Positions 33,997 to 42,908 are shown, counted from the first letter of the stretch. The stretch: 64,000 nucleotides of DNA from Algoriphagus algorifonticola (GCF_007655305.1 NZ_VLOG01000066.1:40162-104161); one strand, 5' to 3'. Numbers and translations: made by a program. Notes: a model not told the origin generated them from the sequence alone.

Positions 33997-35226
33997 TTAA
34001 TCTTTGCTGGCAAAATCGGGATAAGCTCTCATGCCATGCTCATTGATATCCAGTCCTTCGACTTCTTCTTTTTCATCTACCCGAATTCCAATAGTTTTTT
34101 TCATGGAATAGAAAATAATTCCTGCGAAAAGCACACAGAAAAATCCTACTGCTCCTACTCCGATTAGTTGGGATACAAACTGATTCCAGCCTGCCAAATC
34201 CCCAAAGATTCCGACAGCCAATGTTCCCCAAATTCCGCCGACCAAGTGCACAGAAATAGCACCTACGGGATCATCCACTTTGATTTTATCAAACAGGACT
34301 ACGCCAAATACTACCAATCCACCCCCTATAAAACCGATGATGACTGATTCATTCAAACTCATTTGATCTGCCCCGGCGGTGATTCCCACTAGTCCAGCCA
34401 GGATACCGTTGAGCACCATGGTGATATCATAGGATTTGAATTTGATGTAGGAAACAAGCAAAGCTCCAAAAGCTCCTGCAGCAGCAGCCATAGAAGTAGT
34501 CACAAATACTTTGGAAACGGCTCCCGGGTCTGCGCTCAAAACGGATCCCCCGTTGAAGCCAAACCAGCCAAACCAAAGTAAGAAGACACCAAAGGTTGCA
34601 AGTGGTAAATTATGACCTGGAATAGCACTCATTCCTCTTTCGGTGTATTTGCCGATTCTAGGACCTAATAAGAAGGCTCCTATGAGGGCACCCCAGCCAC
34701 CCACTGAGTGAACAATCGTAGATCCTGCAAAATCATAAAATGGAGTATCCAAAGTATTCAAAAATCCTCCTCCCCATTTCCACATTCCCACAATTGGATA
34801 GCAAATGGCCACGTAGAGAATAGAAAAGAAAATAAATGGTCCAAGCTTGATGCGCTCAGCAACAGCTCCGGACACTATCGTAGCAGCTGTGGCTGCAAAC
34901 ATTGCCTGAAAGATAAAATCTGTAAAGAAAGTATAGCCTTCATTATAATTAGAAGTATCCCAACCTTCAGGAAGGTCGAGACCAAAACCGGCGAAGCCAA
35001 AAACAGCTCCTTCGAATCCTGCTCCCGGGTACATCAAGTTAAACCCAACCAGTGCATAGGTTAAAAGCCCTATTGCAGGGATAATGGTGTTTTTAAATAG
35101 GATGTTGACGGTATTTTTTGCTCTTGTCAGTCCGGCCTCCAGACTGGCAAAGCCCAAGTGCATGATGAAGACCAAAATGGTGGCCATCATCATCCACAGG
35201 TTGTTGACGGTAAATAATTCTTGCAT
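33997..35226 (-). CDS. amt: Ammonium transporter
   Basis: A 409-aa Amt/Rh-type channel with eleven hydrophobic helices that brings ammonium into the cell. Family signatures include WKWGGGFL, FAGSTIVHSVGGWGALIGAFLLGPR with the pore-entry histidine, HNLPLATFGVFLLWFGWFGFNGGS, and the twin-histidine region around AISVHLVGGIWGTLAVG. It has a C-terminal cytoplasmic tail for PII contact. The PII gene lies 24 bases upstream on the same strand, the classical glnK-amt pair. Confidence 0.96.
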   Translation of the reverse strand: MQELFTVNNLWMMMATILVFIMHLGFASLEAGLTRAKNTVNILFKNTIIPAIGLLTYALVGFNLMYPGAGFEGAVFGFAGFGLDLPEGWDTSNYNEGYTFFTDFIFQAMFAATAATIVSGAVAERIKLGPFIFFSILYVAICYPIVGMWKWGGGFLNTLDTPFYDFAGSTIVHSVGGWGALIGAFLLGPRIGKYTERGMSAIPGHNLPLATFGVFLLWFGWFGFNGGSVLSADPGAVSKVFVTTSMAAAAGAFGALLVSYIKFKSYDITMVLNGILAGLVGITAGADQMSLNESVIIGFIGGGLVVFGVVLFDKIKVDDPVGAISVHLVGGIWGTLAVGIFGDLAGWNQFVSQLIGVGAVGFFCVLFAGIIFYSMKKTIGIRVDEKEEVEGLDINEHGMRAYPDFASKD

Positions 35227-35250
35227 AGGTTTGAATAGGTTCGGTGATTA

Positions 35251-35589
35251 TTAAAGCGCTTTTTCGCCTTGATCGTTATTTCTGATTCTGTAAGCTTCCA
35301 ATACATCGAAAACAAAGATTTTTCCGTCTCCGATTTCTCCTGTTTTACCTTCTTTCAGAATGCATTGAATGACTGATTCTACCAGATCATCTGTAGTGAC
35401 GATTTCCAATTTCGTTCTTGGAATGTATGCGGGTTCATAGGCGACTCCGCGGTACATTTCCTGCCGGGCGTGTTCGAAGCCCATTCCCTTGATTTCATAG
35501 AAGGAGAGAAATTTCACTCCCAAACCGGAAATGCAGGCATGAATTTGCTCAAAGCGTGAAGTCCGGATAATTGCTTCTATTTTTTTCAT
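35251..35589 (-). CDS. glnK: P-II family nitrogen regulator (GlnK/GlnB type)
   Basis: A 112-aa PII protein from the ATG at 35589 (MKKIEAIIRTSRFEQI); an upstream ATG at 35628 would add 13 residues outside the family's usual N-terminus. The start is confirmed by numbering: the T-loop tyrosine, which is uridylylated in other bacteria, falls at position 51 in GVAYEPAYIPRTKLEIV. The C-loop motif GEIGDGKIFVF is intact. The protein reads 2-oxoglutarate and ATP/ADP and plugs Amt when nitrogen is plentiful. Confidence 0.93.
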   Translation of the reverse strand: MKKIEAIIRTSRFEQIHACISGLGVKFLSFYEIKGMGFEHARQEMYRGVAYEPAYIPRTKLEIVTTDDLVESVIQCILKEGKTGEIGDGKIFVFDVLEAYRIRNNDQGEKAL

Positions 35590-35815
35590 TTTTTCAATGA
35601 GTTTAAAGGTTTGTTGAGAATTCGGCATGAAAGTACTTTAAATTTTACATGAAAATCAAAAATGGGTTAAAAAAATATCTTGATTTTTAAAAAATTGCCT
35701 CTCATTTTGATAATTAGGGGTGTTTATTAGCCCTTATTTGAAAAAATATATGTTTAAAAATAAAATTCTGGATGATTTTTAAACCTGTCAAGATCCAATT
35801 TAGAATTTCATTTAC

Positions 35816-35845
35816 TTGTTGCAGTGGGCAATTCAATTAATTTTG
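35816..35845 (+). promoter_or_regulatory. Canonical Bacteroidota promoter of the nucleotidyltransferase gene
   Basis: TTG at 35816-35818, then 19 bases, then TAATTTTG (TAnnTTTG) at 35838-35845. The spacing and both boxes fit the -33/-7 consensus, and the ATG at 35874 is 28 bases downstream. Confidence 0.7.
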
Positions 35846-35873
35846 CACACGTTTTTAACAGATACACAGAGGA

Positions 35874-36779
35874 ATGACTCAAAAACCAACTTTAGTAGTA
35901 TTAGCTGCTGGCATGGGCAGTAGATATGGAGGGAATAAGCAGATTGACGGTTTCGGCCCTAATGGAGAAACCATTTTAGAATATTCCATTTTTGATGCCA
36001 TCCGGGCAGGATTCGGAAAAGTCGTATTTATCGTGAGGCAAGAGATTTTGGATGTTGCCAAAGAAAAGTTTCTTCCGAAGCTTCAAGGTAAAATTGAAGT
36101 CGATTGGGTTATACAGTCTTTGGATAGCTTTGTGCCTTCGGAATTGAAACAAGCGGATAGGGTAAAGCCATTTGGAACAGCACATGCAGTATTATGTGCA
36201 AAGGATGCAGTTAAGGAGCCCTTTGCTGTGATCAATGCAGATGATTTTTACGGAAAGGAAGCTTTCGACGAGATCGGAAAGTTTTTGTCTAAAGACGCCC
36301 GTCCGGATTTACATGCCATGGTAGGATATGCCATTCAAAATGTGCTTTCAGAAAATGGAACTGTAAGCCGGGGAGTTTGCAAAACGAATGAGAAAGGGCA
36401 ATTGATAGGAATGACCGAACGCACTTCAATCGCTCGTGAAGGAGGAAAAATTCTCAGCAAAGGAGAAGGGGAGGTGCTAGAAATTGCTGAAAACACTCCT
36501 GTCAGCATGAACTTCTGGGGTTTTCATCCGGATGTTTTTGCGGATGTGGAGCAAATGTGGAAGGATTTTCTACCTGCAAATCGGGATAACCTGAAGTCGG
36601 AATTCTATATTCCAACGGTTGCAAATAATTTAATACAGTCGGGTAAAGCTGCTTTTGAAATCTTGCCTGGAGGTAAAACTTGGTTTGGAGTGACCTACAC
36701 AGAAGATAAACCCGTAGTCATCGAGGCCTTAAAATCATTGCATGATTCTGGAGAATATCCAGCTGAATTGTGGAAATAA
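35874..36779 (+). CDS. NTP-transferase-type sugar nucleotidyltransferase
   Basis: A 301-aa protein of the nucleotidyltransferase superfamily that activates sugars by joining them to an NTP. The GxGxRxGxxK loop is at the start (LAAGMGSRYGGNKQID), and FAVINADDFYG provides the metal-binding aspartates. The rest is less conserved and longer than a bare pyrophosphorylase; the substrate is unknown. It has its own promoter and a terminator at about 36786-36810. Confidence 0.85.
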   Translation: MTQKPTLVVLAAGMGSRYGGNKQIDGFGPNGETILEYSIFDAIRAGFGKVVFIVRQEILDVAKEKFLPKLQGKIEVDWVIQSLDSFVPSELKQADRVKPFGTAHAVLCAKDAVKEPFAVINADDFYGKEAFDEIGKFLSKDARPDLHAMVGYAIQNVLSENGTVSRGVCKTNEKGQLIGMTERTSIAREGGKILSKGEGEVLEIAENTPVSMNFWGFHPDVFADVEQMWKDFLPANRDNLKSEFYIPTVANNLIQSGKAAFEILPGGKTWFGVTYTEDKPVVIEALKSLHDSGEYPAELWK

Positions 36780-36785
36780 ATGAAA

Positions 36786-36808
36786 AGAGGCGGCGGCCTC
36801 TTTTTTTA
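36786..36808 (+). terminator. Terminator
   Basis: GAGGC / GCCTC arms around a GC-rich loop (36786-36800) are followed by T7. Confidence 0.65.
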
Positions 36809-36880
36809 TTTCTTCCTGGGGATTTTGGTATTTAATTACTTTCTAAAAAGGTGCATTGAATTGCATTGCAGGTATTAAAA

Positions 36881-37208
36881 TTAAACCTCTAAGAGTATAA
36901 GATCTAATTCCTTTATCTTAGAAAATCCTTGGTCTGCGGTGATTAACGGTATTCCTATTGATAAGGATGAAGCGGCAATAATAGAGTCTGGAAGCCGCAG
37001 GTTATGCTTTTTCCTTAGGTCAATGGTCCATTCCTTAATTTTTAAATTCCATTCTGTAAGAAAACAATCATTGATTAGGGCCTTTATCTTTAATTCTTCT
37101 GGCTTGGATATTCCTTTAAATCCAAGTAATTCAACTTCAGTGACAAAATATTATTTCCTTCGAGTAGATAGATTAAAAAATTGGTGTCTGCAAAAAATCA
37201 ATCTTCAT
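36881..37208 (-). pseudogene. PIN-domain (VapC-type) toxin pseudogene
   Basis: Translating the minus strand in pieces gives a PIN toxin. The beginning reads MKIDF, then, after a one-base frameshift in a T6 run (7 T needed), FADTNFLIYLLEGNN with the active-site Asp. The remainder reads VTEVELLGFKGISK...RKKHNLRLPDSIIAA...TADQGFSKI, ending LLLEV. A central segment of roughly 15 residues is missing and a second frame change occurs there. No intact toxin can be made. The start overlaps the antitoxin gene by 11 bases, the normal antitoxin-toxin layout. Confidence 0.72.
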
Positions 37209-37365
37209 TTTCTCTTATTTCCGTTTGATAATCAAGACCATCCAATTTTCTTTTTAGCTTTCCAAAGTGCTTTTGGAGCTTGCCGGACTGACCCTTTTTC
37301 TCTTTAAGAATCTTTTTTAAATCATCCTTATTTTTTTTGTTTACAGTAATTGTCATCTCTTTCAT
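37198..37365 (-). CDS. Antitoxin of a VapBC-like pair (55 aa)
   Basis: A short intact ORF, MKEMTITVNKKNKDD..., starting at 37365. It ends in a segment of the kind seen in toxin-neutralising C-termini of Bacteroidota antitoxins (HFGKLKRKLDGLDYQTEIRENED region). It is 55 aa, lysine-rich, with no membrane part. It overlaps the toxin start. Because the toxin copy is broken, this antitoxin may be a relic, or it may neutralise toxins elsewhere. Confidence 0.6.
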   Translation of the reverse strand: MKEMTITVNKKNKDDLKKILKEKKGQSGKLQKHFGKLKRKLDGLDYQTEIRENED

Positions 37366-37444
37366 TGTTATATATCAATATGAAAAAATAAGACTCTTTA
37401 AAAAGTTAATTATTATATAGAAAATTTTCCATTTTAAGTTCGTT

Positions 37445-38545
37445 TCACTGACTGACTTGGCCATTTTCAACCCCAAAGAAAAACACCTCCGAATCCAGCT
37501 CAGTCAAAATTGCTTGTGAGCGTTCGGGTCTTGCATCAGTCAGAAAAATCTGCCCAAAGGTATGTTTGGAAATCAATTGCATCATTTGGGCAATTCGGGT
37601 ATCGTCCAGTTTGTCAAAAATATCATCCAATAAGAGTAGAGGCTTCTCCCCCTTAGCGCTTTCAAAAATTTGAAATTGGGCTAATTTCAGAGCAATAATA
37701 AAGGATTTCTGTTGCCCTTGGCTTCCGATTTTTCGGATAGGATGCTCTCCGATCAGGAAATTGTAATCATCCTTGTGAATTCCTGCATTGGAATTCTTGG
37801 TTATAAAATCTTTTTTCCGAATGCCTTGAAAGTAGCTTGCAAAATCCTCTCGAAGCGCTTCGGTTTCATAGATGATGGTTACCTTTTCTTGTCCTTGTGA
37901 AATTTCAGCGTAATGGGCCTGAAGCATAGGAGCCACCTCGTCCATCAATTCTGCTCTACGCTTAGCCAAAATCTGACTTAACCGAATCATCTCCTCATCG
38001 TAACTTCCCAATAAGGTCAAATCTCTTCTTCCTGTTTCAGCAAACTTTTTCAAAAGGGCATTCCGCTGTTTTAAGAAATGATGATACCGGATCAGTTGAT
38101 TCAAATAATTTCTGTCCAATTGGGATAATAAACCATCAAAGAATTTTCTTCTACCCTCACTTCCCCCTTTGATCAATTCTGTATCATCTGGTGCAATCAG
38201 CACCAATGGGATTAACCCTACATGCTCAGAAGTTTTGTCTAAAGCCTTTCCGTTTTGCCAAATCTGTTTCTTTTTTCCCAACTCAAACGTACATCTGACC
38301 TCCAGCGGTTTTTGATCCAGTTCAAATTGACCCTTGATCGCAAAAAAATCTTTGTCATGCTGCACATTCAAGGTATCACTGGATTGCACTGCGCTTTTGG
38401 TGAGCGATAGGTAGTGGATTCCGTCTAGTATATTGGTTTTCCCACTACCATTTAGCCCAGTAAAGCAATTAATTTGAGTGCTAAAGTCCATTCGGGTCTT
38501 CTCATGATTTTTGAATTGTAAGAGTTCCAGGGACTTTAGATACAT
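37445..38545 (-). CDS. recF: DNA replication and repair protein RecF
   Basis: A 366-aa SMC-like ATPase that loads RecA at single-strand gaps. The Walker A loop GLNGSGKTNIL is at 30-40, the signature motif is GSQGQQKSFIIAL, and the Walker B is LLLDDIFDKLDDTR. Full length. It is divergent from pdhA. In many Bacteroidota recF is followed by the TPR protein and ribH; here pdhA lies in between, on the other strand. Confidence 0.95.
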   Translation of the reverse strand: MYLKSLELLQFKNHEKTRMDFSTQINCFTGLNGSGKTNILDGIHYLSLTKSAVQSSDTLNVQHDKDFFAIKGQFELDQKPLEVRCTFELGKKKQIWQNGKALDKTSEHVGLIPLVLIAPDDTELIKGGSEGRRKFFDGLLSQLDRNYLNQLIRYHHFLKQRNALLKKFAETGRRDLTLLGSYDEEMIRLSQILAKRRAELMDEVAPMLQAHYAEISQGQEKVTIIYETEALREDFASYFQGIRKKDFITKNSNAGIHKDDYNFLIGEHPIRKIGSQGQQKSFIIALKLAQFQIFESAKGEKPLLLLDDIFDKLDDTRIAQMMQLISKHTFGQIFLTDARPERSQAILTELDSEVFFFGVENGQVSQ

Positions 38546-38595
38546 CTGTTTGGGTAATTATTTTGGCGGCAGCCTGATTTTTAGGAGAGGTTGGT

Positions 38596-38603
38596 TATAT
38601 TTG
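38596..38603 (+). promoter_or_regulatory. Promoter -7 box for pdhA
   Basis: TATATTTG fits TAnnTTTG and lies 33 bases before the ATG at 38637. No clear -33 element at the usual spacing. Confidence 0.45.
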
Positions 38604-38636
38604 GGGCCTAAAATAGCATATTTTGATCATTACGAT

Positions 38637-39656
38637 ATGGCAAAGAAAACTGCAGCGACCAAGTCAAAGGTAAAATATTCGAAAGAAACTTATACGTTCT
38701 GGTACGAGAGCATGCTCTTGATGAGACGATTTGAGGAGAAAGCCGGACAACTTTATGGTCAACAAAAAATACGCGGGTTCTGTCACCTTTACATAGGTCA
38801 GGAGGCTTGCGCCGCCGGAGCTATCACAGCTTTGGAGAAAGATGATAAGTGGATCACAGCTTACAGAGATCACGCACACCCATTAGGCTTAGGGACAGAT
38901 CCAGGCGCTGTGATGGCAGAATTATATGGAAAAGCAACAGGAACAACCAAAGGTAAAGGGGGTTCTATGCACATTTTCGATAAGGAAAGAAATTTCATGG
39001 GAGGTCACGGGATCGTAGGTGCTCAGGTACCTATGGGTCTAGGAATCGGCTTCGCTGAAAAATATAAAGGCACCAAAAACCTTTGTATTTGTCATATGGG
39101 TGATGGAGCGGTTCGTCAGGGTGCTGTGCACGAAGCCTTCAACTTGGCCATGCTTTATAAGACTCCGGTGATCTTTGTGATCGAAAACAACGGATATGCA
39201 ATGGGTACTTCAGTTGCCCGTACTTCTAACGTGACCGAACTATACCAAATCGGAGAGTCTTATGATATGCCTGCATTCCCGGTTGATGGAATGAATGTAG
39301 AAGCTATTCATGAAGCAGTTGCTGAAGCAGCAGAAAGAGCCAGAAAAGGTGATGGACCAACTTTGTTGGAATTCAGAACTTATAGATACAAAGGACACTC
39401 CATGTCCGATCCTCAGAAATACAGAACCAAAGAAGAGGTAGAGGACTACAAGAAAAAAGATCCTATCGAGCAGGTATTGAAGACTATTAAGGACAACAAT
39501 ATCCTAAGCGACGAAGAGATCGAAAAAATCAATGCAAAAGTGAAAAAGCAAGTGACTGAAGCTGTGAAATTTGCAGAAGAGTCACCTTGGCCTGATGGTC
39601 AGGATGCTTTCAAAGATGTCTACGTACAGGAGGACTATCCTTTTGTAATGGAATAA
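38637..39656 (+). CDS. pdhA: Pyruvate dehydrogenase E1 component, alpha subunit
   Basis: A 339-aa subunit that binds thiamine diphosphate and decarboxylates pyruvate, with E1-beta encoded elsewhere. The TPP motif runs from GDG at 155-157 to the NN at 184-185. Landmarks are CHLYIGQEA, YRDHAHPLGLG, GKGGSMH, and the phospho-loop-like YRYKGHSMSDPQKYR. I use the ATG at 38637: the longer frame from 38511 would run into recF's leader. A terminator closes the gene at 39674. Confidence 0.93.
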   Translation: MAKKTAATKSKVKYSKETYTFWYESMLLMRRFEEKAGQLYGQQKIRGFCHLYIGQEACAAGAITALEKDDKWITAYRDHAHPLGLGTDPGAVMAELYGKATGTTKGKGGSMHIFDKERNFMGGHGIVGAQVPMGLGIGFAEKYKGTKNLCICHMGDGAVRQGAVHEAFNLAMLYKTPVIFVIENNGYAMGTSVARTSNVTELYQIGESYDMPAFPVDGMNVEAIHEAVAEAAERARKGDGPTLLEFRTYRYKGHSMSDPQKYRTKEEVEDYKKKDPIEQVLKTIKDNNILSDEEIEKINAKVKKQVTEAVKFAEESPWPDGQDAFKDVYVQEDYPFVME

Positions 39657-39673
39657 TTCATATCCAAAGCTCG

Positions 39674-39711
39674 AAAAGCCATGAAAACTAGGTGGATTCA
39701 TGGCTTTTTTA
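39674..39711 (+). terminator. Rho-independent terminator after pdhA
   Basis: AAAAGCCATGAA (39674-39685) and TTCATGGCTTTT (39697-39708) form a 12-bp stem with an 11-nt loop; T-run follows. Confidence 0.88.
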
Positions 39712-39738
39712 TTGGGCTTTGTGTAATTCATAAAAAAC

Positions 39739-39746
39739 GTATATTT
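39739..39746 (+). promoter_or_regulatory. Promoter -7 box for the TPR gene
   Basis: TATATTTG fits TAnnTTTG, 20 bases before the ATG at 39767. A TTG at 39720-39722 lies 16 bases upstream, shorter than usual. Confidence 0.5.
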
Positions 39747-39766
39747 GCGCCTGAAAAATCAGTAAC

Positions 39767-40477
39767 ATGGCAAAGAAATTATCCAAAAAAGCACAGGAAG
39801 AGCAAAACGAATTGCTAGAAAACCCAGAAGTTTTAGCAGAAACGCTTGGTCGAGGTGAAGCTTTTTTGAAGAAAAATAGCAAAATATTAGGTGGCGTTTT
39901 GATCGCTGCCATCATTTTGATCGGAGGAATTCTTTTCTTCCAGATCAATAATGCAAACCAAAATGAGAAAGCTCAGGAAGAAATGTTCCAAGCGGTATAT
40001 TTCTATGAGCAAGATAGTATTGAGTTTGCCTTGAATGGAGACGGGATTAATCCTGGATTCCTTCAGATTGTAGAAGAGTATCCTCGTACTGATGCAGCCA
40101 ATCTGGCTAATTTCTACATCGGATCTATTTACCTTTCTGAAAGAAACTTCACCGATGCAATCAATTATCTTGAAGATTTCTCTGCGGATGATTTCTTGGT
40201 TCAGTCTAAAGCTTATGCTCTTTTAGGGGATGCATACTTGGAAACAGGTAACTTAGATAAGGCTATTTCCAATTACAAAAAAGCTGCAAGCAGCGAAGAA
40301 AATAAATACTTTACTCCTAAGTATTTATTCAAATTGGCTGTAGCCTATGAAGAAGCAGGAAAGACTCAAGAAGCTATCGCAACTTATGGAGAGATCGAAG
40401 AGAAATATTTCGAGTCTTATGAGTATGCTGCTGCACGAAAACACAAAGCTCGCTTAGAAGGCCTTGCCGCTAAGTAG
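39767..40477 (+). CDS. Membrane-anchored TPR repeat protein
   Basis: A 236-aa protein with a lysine-rich cytoplasmic start, one membrane helix (41-59, GGVLIAAIILIGGILFF) and a periplasmic part with several tetratricopeptide repeats (e.g. YAEA/AYEEAGKTQEAIATYGEIEEKY). TPRs bind other proteins. It resembles YfgM/BamD-type scaffold proteins in outline only. It is co-located with ribH, a conserved neighbourhood in Bacteroidota; the functional reason is unclear. Terminator at 40501. Confidence 0.82.
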   Translation: MAKKLSKKAQEEQNELLENPEVLAETLGRGEAFLKKNSKILGGVLIAAIILIGGILFFQINNANQNEKAQEEMFQAVYFYEQDSIEFALNGDGINPGFLQIVEEYPRTDAANLANFYIGSIYLSERNFTDAINYLEDFSADDFLVQSKAYALLGDAYLETGNLDKAISNYKKAASSEENKYFTPKYLFKLAVAYEEAGKTQEAIATYGEIEEKYFESYEYAAARKHKARLEGLAAK

Positions 40478-40500
40478 TGCTGAATACTAGCACCAATTAG

Positions 40501-40535
40501 AAGAGTAAGGTCCTCGGGATCTTACTCTTTTTTTG
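40501..40535 (+). terminator. Rho-independent terminator
   Basis: AAGAGTAAG (40501-40509) pairs with CTTACTCTT (40521-40529) and is followed by T-rich sequence. Confidence 0.82.
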
Positions 40536-40563
40536 TTTACCACATTTCAAAAATTAAACTCAG

Positions 40564-41040
40564 ATGGCAACATCATTAAAAAGTCTAAGCGAGCATAGCT
40601 CCAAGAATATCCAGGATATCAGCAGCAAAAAATTTGCAATCATTGTTTCGGAGTGGAATGAAGATGTGACGGAAGCATTGTATTCCGGCGCTTATCAAAC
40701 ATTGCTACAGCATGGAGCAAAGAAAGAGCATATCATTCGCAAAAATGTGCCGGGCTCTTTTGAACTGACATTAGGAGCTCAATGGTGTGCTCAGGATGAA
40801 AGTATAGATGCTGTTATCTGTTTAGGTTGCGTAATCCAGGGAGAAACCAAGCATTTTGACTTTATCTGTGATGCAGTTGCCCATGGAATTACCAATGTTG
40901 GATTGAAATATAACAAGCCGGTAATTTTTGGGGTTTTAACTCCAAACAATCAACAGCAGGCTTTGGATCGCGCAGGCGGAAAGCATGGAAACAAAGGAGA
41001 TGAAGCCGCAATCACCGCCATCAAAATGCTTGGTTTTTAA
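40564..41040 (+). CDS. ribH: 6,7-Dimethyl-8-ribityllumazine synthase
   Basis: A 158-aa enzyme that condenses 3,4-dihydroxy-2-butanone-4-phosphate with the ribitylamino-uracil to make lumazine, the penultimate step of riboflavin synthesis. The landmarks are VSEWNEDVTEAL, VPGSFELTLGA, CVIQGETKHFDFI with the catalytic His, and the C-terminal NNQQQALDRAGGKHGNKG. Icosahedral or pentameric assembly is typical of the family. I see no FMN riboswitch upstream. Confidence 0.96.
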   Translation: MATSLKSLSEHSSKNIQDISSKKFAIIVSEWNEDVTEALYSGAYQTLLQHGAKKEHIIRKNVPGSFELTLGAQWCAQDESIDAVICLGCVIQGETKHFDFICDAVAHGITNVGLKYNKPVIFGVLTPNNQQQALDRAGGKHGNKGDEAAITAIKMLGF

Positions 41041-41203
41041 AGAGAACTAGAAGTAAAAGAATAGACTCTCAAGTCCTATTTTCAAGCTTTATCTATTATA
41101 ACAAACCTATTAATTCATCCTTGAATCTATTGTGGAAATTGCTTGATGATAAACAAGCGAAAATCAGCAGACTTCAGGGTAATCTAAAAGACAAACTCTA
41201 CCA

Positions 41204-42523
41204 ATGAAAGTAATGAAATTCGGGGGAACCTCTGTAGGAAAGCCCGAGCGTATGCATCAGGTGAAAGACCTGGTAACCCGTGGAGATGAACCCACAATTG
41301 TTGTATTATCAGCCTTGTCTGGAACTACCAATGCCCTTGTAGGGATAGGAGAGGCTTTGGCTGATGCTGATAGAATATTGGCAAAGGAGAGAATCGATGC
41401 TCTTCATGCTCACTATATGGATTTTTATCCTCAGCTTTTAAAAACTGAAAAAGGAAGAGCAAAGGCTGAAGATATCATCAAAGAACATTTTGAGTTTTTG
41501 AATATTATTTTGAAAATCTCCTTTAACGAGGCGATTAATAGGGATATTCTGGCTCAGGGAGAATTGCTATCCACAAAGTTGTTTTATACACTTTTGGAAG
41601 AACTCGAAATTCCTGCGGTATTTTTAATTGCCTTGGATTTCATGAGTATTGATGAAAATTCCGAGCCTGAATTGGGGAAGATTTCTGAAAAACTGAAAGC
41701 CATTATTGCTCAGCATCCAGAACAAAAATTATTTGTTACCCAAGGATATATCTGTAAAAACCACAGAAATGAAGTAGACAATTTGAAGCGTGGAGGTTCT
41801 GATTACACGGCTTCACTTGTGGCTGCAGCGATCAATGCCTCAGTTTGTGAGATTTGGACAGATATTGACGGGATGCATAATAATGATCCCCGCATTGTGA
41901 ACAGAACTAGGCCTATTGCTGAGTTATCTTTCGATGAAGCGGCAGAGTTGGCCTATTTCGGTGCTAAAATTCTCCATCCTGCTTCTATTTGGCCTGCTCA
42001 GCAATACAATGTGCCTGTTAGACTTCTGAATACCATGGATCCTGAAGCCCATGGCACCTTAATTAAAGCAGGAGTAGAAGCAAAGGGCGTCAAAGCGATT
42101 GCTGCCAAAGATGGAATTACTGCCATCAAAATCAAATCCAGCAGGATGCTTTTAGCTTACGGTTTTTTGAGGAGAGTATTTGAGATTTTTGAAAAATACA
42201 AGACTCCTATCGATATGATCACCACTTCTGAGGTGGCGGTTTCGGTGACTATCGATGATTTGACTCACCTGAAACAAATTCTGAAGGAGTTGGAGGTGTT
42301 GGGTTCTGTGGAAGTGGACGAAAATCAATCCATCATATGTATTGTAGGTAATATGGTTTCTGAAACCAGAGGTGCAGTAAAATCAGTGATGGATAGCTTG
42401 GTTGATTTTCCTATCCGTATGGTATCTTACGGAGGTAGCCGACATAATGTCTCCCTATTGATTGACTCAAAGTTTAAAAATGATGCGCTCCAAAACTTAA
42501 ACGAGGGCGTGTTTACCTGGTAA
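41204..42523 (+). CDS. lysC: Aspartate kinase (monofunctional)
   Basis: A 439-aa kinase that phosphorylates aspartate to begin synthesis of lysine, threonine and methionine. KFGGTS is at 5-10 (ATP site), RGGSDYTASLVAAA is the aspartate/catalytic stretch, and two C-terminal ACT domains (from about 300) would give feedback control. No homoserine dehydrogenase is fused. No lysine riboswitch is seen in the 160-base leader. lysA, a downstream enzyme of the same branch, lies about 9 kb away. Terminator at 42531. Confidence 0.95.
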   Translation: MKVMKFGGTSVGKPERMHQVKDLVTRGDEPTIVVLSALSGTTNALVGIGEALADADRILAKERIDALHAHYMDFYPQLLKTEKGRAKAEDIIKEHFEFLNIILKISFNEAINRDILAQGELLSTKLFYTLLEELEIPAVFLIALDFMSIDENSEPELGKISEKLKAIIAQHPEQKLFVTQGYICKNHRNEVDNLKRGGSDYTASLVAAAINASVCEIWTDIDGMHNNDPRIVNRTRPIAELSFDEAAELAYFGAKILHPASIWPAQQYNVPVRLLNTMDPEAHGTLIKAGVEAKGVKAIAAKDGITAIKIKSSRMLLAYGFLRRVFEIFEKYKTPIDMITTSEVAVSVTIDDLTHLKQILKELEVLGSVEVDENQSIICIVGNMVSETRGAVKSVMDSLVDFPIRMVSYGGSRHNVSLLIDSKFKNDALQNLNEGVFTW

Positions 42524-42530
42524 TAATTGA

Positions 42531-42558
42531 AAGGCGAGGAAATTTTCCTCGCCTTTTT
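42531..42558 (+). terminator. Rho-independent terminator
   Basis: AAGGCGAGGAA pairs with TTCCTCGCCTT across 42531-42555 with a short AT loop; T-run follows. Confidence 0.85.
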
Positions 42559-42578
42559 CCAAATTACGAAAGCTTTTC

Positions 42579-42908
42579 ATGAAAAATAAAGAACAAAAAC
42601 CTGGCTTTCTTCAGCGATTACAGACTAAATGGAAACTGGATAGCCTGCTTCAGGTAGTTCTGGTTTTGGTAGTTTTCGCCTGCACGGGCTTTACAATTTT
42701 ATTTATCAAAAACCCCATTTTGGATTTCTTCGGGGTTGAAAAAGGCGGCTTTGTTAACACAGTTCTGTATCTCTTATTGGTTTTACCGCTCTATCAGATA
42801 TTCTTGTTGATTTATGGCTTTATCTTCGGCCAATTCCAATTTTTCTGGGAAAAGGAGAAGCAAATTTTTCGAAGAATAGCAAAGCTCTTTTCAAAGAAAT
42901 CAGACTAA
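42579..42908 (+). CDS. Hypothetical two-helix membrane protein (DUF6787-like shape)
   Basis: A 109-aa protein I do not recognise firmly. It has a basic amphipathic start (LQRLQTKWKL), two membrane helices (about 23-43 and 61-85) joined by a KNPILDFFGVEKGG loop, and a lysine-rich tail ending FSKKSD. Small two-helix proteins of this pattern are widespread in Bacteroidota. It begins about 20 bases after the lysC terminator. No function assigned. Confidence 0.7.
   Translation: MKNKEQKPGFLQRLQTKWKLDSLLQVVLVLVVFACTGFTILFIKNPILDFFGVEKGGFVNTVLYLLLVLPLYQIFLLIYGFIFGQFQFFWEKEKQIFRRIAKLFSKKSD

Noticed and set aside
36939..37307. Plus-strand 122-aa ORF over the toxin remnant
   Set aside because: It is the antisense frame of the PIN toxin pseudogene, which gives recognisable motifs on the other strand.
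40478..40563. FMN riboswitch before ribH
   Set aside because: The short spacer holds only the terminator of the TPR gene.
41041..41203. Lysine riboswitch before lysC
   Set aside because: The 163-base leader shows no lysine-riboswitch core or attenuator-like stem.
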